64,000 bases of DNA from Paracamarosporium sp. OC-R06-R3. Taxonomy: Eukaryota; Ascomycota; Dothideomycetes; Pleosporales; Didymosphaeriaceae. This document shows positions 57,585 to 64,000 of this stretch, piece by piece (position 1 is the stretch's first letter; every line of letters starts with the position of its first letter). The translations under genes and the position numbers were made by a program. The notes under the pieces were generated by a model. That model was not told the DNA's origin, ran no database searches, and was given only the letters and a program-made list of their open reading frames with translations. The DNA is taken from assembly GCA_019828545.1 (NCBI GenBank), contig JACVRA010000166.1, positions 62,001 through 126,000 of the forward strand. Direction: 5' to 3'.

Positions 57585-58526
57585 CTTGTCTATCTTCTCT
57601 TCCTGCGTTTCTACGTCGACAGGCGAGTACGGCGGCGGTGTTTCGACGTCGTCGGTCTGGTCGTCCTGCGGCGAGAGCACCGGGCTCTGGGGGAGCGGAA
57701 CGAGCTTGGGGTGGGTGCCGGTCTCGTGGGAAGAGCTAGGGCGGGGTGGCAACTGTTGTTCAGAATTGGTCTTGCGCACGAGATCAAGGAGAGAAGGTCG
57801 AGGTCGGAGTCGAGGCCGTAAACCAAGCATGCAACGACGATAGGCAGCGGAAGAAGCTCCAAAGTCGAGGTGCAGGCTAGGTCGATGCAGAATGACGAGG
57901 GCTGGAGGTAGGTTGAGCACAGACCATCTCAACCTCGTCGGATCGCTCGCATCGACCATGCCTCGCCAGCATGTGCGCATTTTTTCCGTCCGCAGCAAAT
58001 ACTATCTGATGCCTGATATGCCTAGATGCGTCTGTCAACCACGTTATGGCCCGGGCTAGCCTAAATGACCAAAGAGCTTTATCCTGGCTTTAATGCTCCG
58101 ACACAATCACCTGCTCTTCACTAACGGCACAGTGGGTGACAAAATGGATCGTACTGCTCGGCATGCGCATCAATAATCTTTCTCCAGAAAGCAAGGAGTT
58201 TGCAAAGAACCATCTCATCGAATGGCATGCAGGTTTCGAAGATGTTGTTTGAGAGGCGCAGTGAAGGTGTTGGTTGGTGTGCTTCGGCTGAGACCTTAGG
58301 GAACTGCCGGGTACATATTTTGGGGTTATTTGAGCATAGTAGGAAGTACGGGTTAATAGCTGAATACTGGACAGCATGTTTGGGTAGTTGTTTAACATCT
58401 TGCTGTCGTGTAAGTGCAACATTGCTTTCTGGTGATGCAACCAAGGCATGTATTAAAGCATGTATTGTCGCCAGCGGTCTCCCAGCTTCTAAAACCTACT
58501 TCATAGTAATTAGATATGATCCCATT
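57585..58526. other. Spacer between V-ATPase A and the rhodopsin-domain gene
   Basis: 940 bp. The first ~410 bp upstream of the V-ATPase ATG are open in the same frame (Pro/Ser/Asp/Glu-rich). At 58121-58310 on the minus strand a protein-like stretch (N-I-F-E-T-C-M-P-F-D-E-M-V-L-C-K-L-L-A-F-W) with a plausible acceptor cannot be built into a gene. Confidence 0.4.
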
Positions 58527-59860
58527 CTACATGCTCTCCTTGTTTGCTCTAGGCCGACACTCACCCGCACCGCTACTATTGTCCGTCCACACATAGGCCT
58601 CATACCTTGCCTCCACAGTTTCCTCTGCCTCAGCCAACGACTCTTCCAGCGTGGCTATACTCATTACCCTGCGAATTACACTGTCCTCCCCATGTGTTGA
58701 GACCTTCCTGTCTGCGCCTATGCTGGGGATTGTACGCACAAGAAGAGGTTTCATGACAAGAAGAGACGAGCAAATGATAGCAACGTTCGTCTCAGCTGAG
58801 GACCAAATGACGCCATAGCTTCCGGACTCTATCAGGTTTGATCAGCAAACATCTGCAGACGACATAGTAGGCAACGAGCCGAGGCGGGAGAAATAGGACG
58901 TACGGAGGACTTACTGCTGACGTTACTCTTCTCAGCTGCACCATGAATATTGACGATGCGAAGGATCGAAACGATGCATACACTGCCCTACATCAGCTCA
59001 GTTACTTCAGTAGAGTTGAAAATGAACTCACAAAAGCCCCAGTCCAAACGGTACTAATAACTCCACTTTTTGCCTCGCCTCCAGCCTCAGCTTTCCCAAT
59101 ATCGGTATTGGCATCATCCATATCACGCAGTCCAGCACGATACCAATCAAAGAACAGCTCCAGAAGTGATCACCTGCATCCCTGCACCCCCCTGGTATAT
59201 TTCCCTTCCAATACCTCTGCACAGGCTGGCAGAGGAACACAATGCCGAAGACACCCCACGCCACTGCACCCAATGTAGCAGCACTGACGACGTATATGCA
59301 GAGCCGGAAGGCTAGCATGTGCTTGAAGAGCCGGTGATATTGGAAGAGGATCGAGAAGCGGACGAGGTTGACGGCGAGATGGTAGAAAATAGAGGCAGAG
59401 AACATTAGCTGGGCGCTACTTAGCAGTGTTGAGCGGTATGAGCCAGGGGTGACGTGCCTTCGTTATTGTGGTAAGAAGTGAGCCTTGAATCTCGTCGTTT
59501 GTGCCGGACAAGTCGATTCCGAACTCTGATGAGCCCGCATCAGCGTTATTCTGTGTATCTACGCTTTGATAATACAACAGAATAACGTACGTCCACCCAC
59601 GATGCCTGTGAAAGCTATCGAGAAGACCTGCTGCCGTTATCAGTGGGAAACTTCAAGGCTGGACATACACATACCAAGGCAAGCGTAATAACCACATCCT
59701 CAGCACCATACGTACGCGAAAGTCTCACTCTGGAATACCATCGCAACACTACAGTCACAAGAGCAAGAAAAGTCAATACCACGGCTGGAATCAAAGCCTG
59801 ATAACCGATATCTAAGGCCGCCTTCTGCGATACAATGATCCAATTCGAATTCTGGTGCAT
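58527..59860 (-). CDS. Fungal rhodopsin-domain (Pth11-like/CFEM-less) seven-helix membrane protein
   Basis: Six minus-strand exons: 59860-59675, 59627-59591, 59525-59458, 59408-59032, 58982-58915, 58828-58527; 345 residues; phases agree. The third intron (59409-59457) needs a GC donor (AAG|GCACGT...CAG); no GT donor in phase is available. Seven hydrophobic helices carry the family blocks R-W-Y-S-R-V-R-L, Y-G-A-E-D-V-V-I, R-Y-W (in Q-P-V-Q-R-Y-W), D-C-V-I-W-M-M-P-I-P, V-P-F-G-L-G, S-I-L-R-I-V and G-V-I-W-S-S-A-E-T-N-V-A-I-I-C. The ~80-residue tail is cytosolic and charged. From family knowledge these proteins resemble orphan GPCRs used in surface sensing, but ligands are mostly unknown. No CFEM domain precedes the helices. 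Confidence 0.86.
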
Positions 59861-62180
59861 ATCTGATGGTGTAAATAGATGGCTTTGAATCGTAGCGTAG
59901 GGAAGAAGAACCAGTGTTCCTCGTAGCTGGCAATGCACCAGTCTTCTGTATACATGCTGTCTGGTTCTTTGTTAGATTCTGAACGGAATTCGCGGATGAT
60001 AGCGGTGCTGAAGGTAACAGCTTTAGGCTCAGGTGGAGCCGGTTACCACGTACACGGAACTCAAAGAATGGGTAGGCATCTATTGAGAGGCGTCAGGAGC
60101 CGGAAACTATGTATCCGTGCTGGGAGAGCAACGGCTAGATATGCAATCGCAGCCACTGGGACGACCGCACCGCACACCGTGAACAGATCATGGGGTTCAG
60201 CATGTGAAGCTTCCAGTCTGTTCCACGATAAACGTTTAAGTTGGTTGCTGGGTTGTATGAAGAGCGATTTGAATCTCCTATGATAGAATTGGTGGAAAAC
60301 GTTGGCGTCGTGGGCGGTGGGCCAAGCGTAAGAACCATGGCTATTTGGCGGGGCAGTCTCGACTGTCAATCATGCTTTCATCACTGAGAACCATATTGCT
60401 GGAGAGTCCATAGATTGCGTAGGCAAGCCATCCGAGAATTATATCCGGCAGCTATTATGATGCGCCAGAACTTGTACGAACATTGCACTGGGAGACGAAG
60501 GTTGCCACAACGTTATCAGGTATTGAGTGAGATCTTAGCTTGTGAAGACGTAACATATGAGCCTCTCAGTGCCGGTGTGATCTACCTCGAGGCCTCATGC
60601 TAGGGTGTGCTCTTTGCGTCGATATCATAGCTATATTCTGGGTCGGGGAAGTGGCCCAGCGTGTAGCCTTTGAACAGGTCCTTCACCTCGCGATGGCCAT
60701 GAGTGCTGTACTCAAGTTCACGTGTAACAATGGTACATATAGGATTTGTCAAGTGCGGCCCCCGTGCCATGCATGATATACGCTTTTTTGTCCTTCGCGA
60801 TCCACTCTCGGTGTCTGAGTTCCGCAAGCGCTTCGACCCCACTATGTTGGCGAGCTGTCTCGGAGAAAATCGCAATCAGCGAGAAGCAGCAAGGCATACT
60901 TTGCGTTTCGCGGAGTTTGGTACATCTGACACGGGAATCACCAAGAGTAGCCCAGGGAAGAACATTGCATAGTCCAAGAAGAGAGCGCTTTCCTTCATGG
61001 GCAATTTGACACAACTAAATATCCTATCGTGAGGACCACAGAGATTATGGAATCATGAGTGATTTCTCTCTGCTCACTAACAACGCAGAATTATTCTTAG
61101 GCTACCAACGCCAGAGAAGGTCGACACGTGTGACAAAACAGTGGAAAACATAGCGGTCAACAAAGTGGATGCAAGCCACCGGAGCTAGCCAGCTATATAT
61201 TCCAAATATCATGTTCGGCGAAGCAGTAGAACGCCTCACGAAGCGAATGCGAAGGCTTCATCGTGCACATACAGGGCGTTTCTTTCTGCAAGCCGCTGGG
61301 TACTGTGGGACCATTTGGTGTTGTACGATGGAAGAGTACGCCCGACTAAGGTTGAAATCGAACTAGTAGTTGCCGCCAGGAATGTAGGATCAAGGCGAAT
61401 CTTGTCATGTCCGTTGCAAAACGAACGATCCACGAATCACTGCGGATGTATCTCGCACAGACCATGGTTCAGCTGTTTGTGTTTGAGTGGTCAGTGCAGA
61501 TTCGAAGCAGTAAAAAGCGAGATTATTGACTATATTCCATTTTGGAAGTGTCTCACAAATCGCCAAGCTCTCCTGCTGATGTGCTCGTGTGGTGGGAAAT
61601 CCCTGATGAATCTGCATTTACCGTACACATTATTGGAAAAGCACAATCTAGAAGCAAATGTTTCCTCGCGTGCAGATATCAGTCAGGCAAATAGGATTAC
61701 AGGCCAATGACAACTAAATTCAGAATGGGCTTGATGTTCGGGCTACTGCTGACACCAGGGTGCGTTAGCGCGGATTACCGATATATACTATTTGAAATAC
61801 TCACCAAGACCGTGCGAGTCCGCCGCGCCGTTTCACACTCAAGTGCATTAAGTCGCATTCTTCTGACCGGGATTTGTCAAATTGATCATTGCTTGGCTTT
61901 GTGGTCCTGAAAACCCTGCGTTTCATTGGCTATGCCTGGATCTGGTAGTGTCTCATTCCATGATCGATGGGGAATTATGTTCGATGTGTCAGTCGTAAAA
62001 CCGACACAGGCGCGATATGAAATCAAAGAGGCGATTTGAGGATTTCTGAAAAAGTCGCTCCGTAATGTCTAGGCGTATCAGCGTAGTCTTCAGATATAGA
62101 TAGATGTTGGATATCTACATCGCTTCAGTTCTCCTCAGACTCCACATCTCTCCAGCACTGCCTCCTGCTGAACTCTCACT
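59861..62180. other. Gene-poor stretch, 2.3 kb
   Basis: Besides the relic listed at 60600-61014 there is no supported gene. Many short frames lie on both strands, and AT content is higher than around the housekeeping genes. No terminal repeats of a large transposon are recognised. Confidence 0.45.
60600..61014 (-). pseudogene. Possible decayed gene fragment with a frame break
   Basis: Two overlapping minus-strand frames each look protein-like in one half. The upstream frame ends E-W-I-A-K-D-K-K-A-Y-I-M-H-G-T-G-A. The other frame then reads P-I-C-T-I-V-T-R-E-L-E-Y-S-T-H-G to a stop at 60600-60602. They meet near 60740 with a one-base shift and no splice signals between them. This could be a broken gene or chance; I recognise no family. 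Confidence 0.25.
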
Positions 62181-62474
62181 ATGTCTTTCTCCGCATCATC
62201 GGATCAACTCTCATCAAATGGTTCTGAATCCTCTCAAGACACAGCCCCGACGCATTCCCCACCGCTCTCACACCCTTACCTGTCATCGGGTCAAGCGTCA
62301 ACAATCACTTCTTGGACGTCTTCCGTTCCCAATCGAAGCTCGGGACCGCGTGTTCTCACGGATGATGATACTGCACAAAGAGAAGCCGCTATCGAAGCTT
62401 ATCGGCAGTTGAAGCTTGCAATGTTCTCCAAATCGGCCTTTCCTTTGAAAACAAGAACAATCCCCAGTTCATAG
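62181..62474 (+). CDS. Small hypothetical protein, Ser-rich with a helical end
   Basis: A 97-codon single-exon frame begins at an ATG preceded by a clean C/T-rich leader (62125-62180), as in many expressed fungal genes. Residues 1-60 are Ser/Pro/Thr-rich and probably disordered. Residues 60-80 (D-D-D-T-A-Q-R-E-A-A-I-E-A-Y-R-Q-L-K) look like an amphipathic helix. There is no signal peptide or known domain. It may be a complete small gene or the first exon of a longer, decayed one. No good donor site was found before the stop. Confidence 0.35.
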   Translation: MSFSASSDQLSSNGSESSQDTAPTHSPPLSHPYLSSGQASTITSWTSSVPNRSSGPRVLTDDDTAQREAAIEAYRQLKLAMFSKSAFPLKTRTIPSS

Positions 62475-63147
62475 ACGATTATCAAGATGGCTTTCACCTT
62501 GGATCACACAGCGCCATGCAACTGCTCATTGTCTTGTCGATCCACCAGAAAGGAAGTAGACGGACAATGATTCGAGTTCAATTCGAACTACCCGAAAGAC
62601 CTCAGAAAATCGTTCACGCGACTACTGGCACGGCCACGGTACCCTGCAATTTCATTAGCACAGCATCCTCGAAACACCATGGTCTCGGACCGGTGAGGGA
62701 ACAGCCAGCAACGGCTTAAATTCGGACTTATTTATCCGTTTCCTATCTATTTACGACCTCGGCATCTTCTGGCGCTTAAAATGGATTCGAATGGTGTTAA
62801 CGGGCTCTATCGTCAATGATTTGGAATGTATACCCATTAGCAAGCGAATGTTAGTTAGCTCAAGTACCATAGTCGCATGCATACATCTTTATTTTCGTCA
62901 CACAGCAACCTGCAATGCAAGAAGCGATCCTGTGAGTCAGACATGCCTCGCATGTCGTATATGTATTACCATATGAACGTGAGAGACTCGAGTGAAGCCT
63001 GGGTCAACGATTGGTCTTGTTCTATTCGAGTCGGAAGCAGGCAACATGGGTCATTTCACGCTAGACCTAAAATGCACATCTTGGCGCGAGCATCTTCACA
63101 ATTCTTGAGCGCCGTAGTCCCTGTTGACGACACCCATCAGAGCAGCC
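62475..63147. other. Intergenic stretch before the ribosomal protein gene
   Basis: 670 bp with no supported gene; the last part should hold the bL27m promoter. Confidence 0.45.
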
Positions 63148-64000
63148 ATGCTGCTCCCACGGATATTTGCGCCTGTCCGCGCGGCAGCAAAATCGCCCTT
63201 AATACCCTCGTCGCGTGTTCTCGACGTCCTCCGCCTCGCCAATGGCACCACTGCCCACACTTCTTCGCCAACCCTCTCCTTCGTAAGACATGCTACGCAT
63301 CAGGCCCAAGGACGAGCCAACGGCGCGAAAGATGGGCCAGGAAAGCGTTTAGGTGCGAAGAAGGCTGGAGGTACGTTTGTGTTTTTAAGATAGTAAGATG
63401 AATTGCAATAGGGCTAACGCTGATGCGCAGGTGAATATGTTGTCCCAGGAAACATCATCTTTCGCCAGCGCGGAACAGCCTGGTTCCCCGGCGAGAACTG
63501 CAAATTCGGACGTGACCACTGCATCTTCGCCACCGAGTCGGGCTATGTTCGATACTACCGCGACCCCTCGCTGCACCCGAAGCGCCAGTACATCGGTGTC
63601 GCGCTCGAGAAGACAGACCAGCTTCCTTACCCACAGAATGCTGCACGACGGAGAAGGCTTGGGTTCGTTGCAGTTCAGAATGAGCCACAGATGAACGAGG
63701 TTGAAGGACAGACTGTAGTCGCGGATCTGCAAGTTGGTGATGCGGCCGGCAGCGAAACAAGCATTCGTGCAACACCACGGGATGCAAACACCCTGACGAT
63801 GGGCAAGGGTTATGCCTACCGCCAGGCAAATTGGGATATCGGACGAGCGGCGGAGAGGGCGAATGTGCAAGTCAAGGAATTCGTACCAGGAGACCGATGG
63901 GCAGCATGGCGGAAGTCACAGGCACGGAAGAAGCTCAATGCAGAGAGGAAGAAGTTGCGGAATGCAGGCAAGAAGTCTGCGAAGCCGAAGGCAAGAAAGA
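63148..64000 (+). CDS. mrp7: Mitochondrial large-subunit ribosomal protein bL27m (3' end cut by window)
   Basis: Exons 63148-63370 and 63431 to beyond the window end; the 60-bp intron (GTACGT, GCTAAC, CAG) restores K-K-A-G-G-E-Y-V-V-P-G-N-I-I. The ATG at 63148 starts M-L-L-P-R-I-F-A-P-V-R-A-A-A-K, a basic amphipathic mitochondrial targeting sequence. The bL27 domain follows (~residues 48-130) with the blocks H-A-T-H-Q-A, G-K-R-L-G-A-K-K, F-R-Q-R-G-T-A-W-F-P-G and G-R-D-H-C-I-F-A. As in yeast Mrp7, a long fungal C-terminal extension follows, here basic and Lys/Arg-rich at the window edge (A-R-K-K-L-N-A-E-R-K-K). It binds near the peptidyl-transferase centre of the mitoribosome. About 264 residues are visible. 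Confidence 0.93.

Noticed and set aside
34549..61500. 16-base match GAGTGGTCAGTGCAGA at about 34546 and 61485
   Set aside because: No extended similarity on either side; likely chance or a trace too short to interpret.
1..64000. CRISPR arrays, insertion sequences or bacterial operon signals
   Set aside because: None seen; gene structure is eukaryotic throughout.

Overview
The window is eukaryotic nuclear DNA from a filamentous ascomycete. Most genes are cut by short introns (mostly 45-65 bp) with GT...AG ends and CTAAC/CTGAC-like branch points. The families are typically fungal: fungal tyrosinase, highly reducing PKS, Zn2Cys6 regulator, fungal rhodopsin-domain protein, DUF8021 protein, VPS1, vacuolar ATPase subunit A. 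The intron style and gene set suggest a Dothideomycete (Pleosporales-like), but this is inference and no marker here fixes the species. All splice sites below were placed by eye from reading-frame continuity, splice consensus and conserved motifs.

Region 1 (1-24.3 kb) holds unrelated genes with wide gaps: the 3' end of an MFS transporter, a secreted short tyrosinase, an amino-acid permease, a weakly defined hypothetical gene, a six-exon cytochrome P450, a secreted BNR-type beta-propeller protein (possible polysaccharide lyase), a secreted DUF8021 protein, an AT-hook chromatin protein, a DapA-family aldolase/lyase, and a long repeat-rich protein that is probably GPI-anchored to the wall.

Region 2 (25.4-48.5 kb) looks like one secondary-metabolite cluster: a secreted serine beta-lactamase-like hydrolase, a full-size ABC-B exporter (1311 aa, 11 exons), an FSH1-type serine hydrolase divergent from a 2279-aa highly reducing PKS (KS-AT-DH-ER-KR-ACP, no methyltransferase), a Zn2Cys6 regulator, a DUF2306 membrane protein and a short-chain dehydrogenase. 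The inferred logic is that the PKS builds a reduced, unmethylated chain and the FSH1 hydrolase releases it (LovG-like). The SDR would then adjust oxidation, the ABC pump would export, and the secreted hydrolase could act on the product outside the cell. No P450 or methyltransferase lies inside this block. A 38-bp inverted repeat (152 bp in all) lies between the regulator and the DUF2306 gene.

Region 3 (49-64 kb) returns to mostly housekeeping genes: a fungal-specific regulator without a visible zinc cluster, VPS1 dynamin, V-ATPase subunit A, a seven-helix rhodopsin-domain protein, a 2.3-kb gene-poor gap with one protein-like relic, a small hypothetical ORF, and the 5' part of mitochondrial ribosomal protein bL27.
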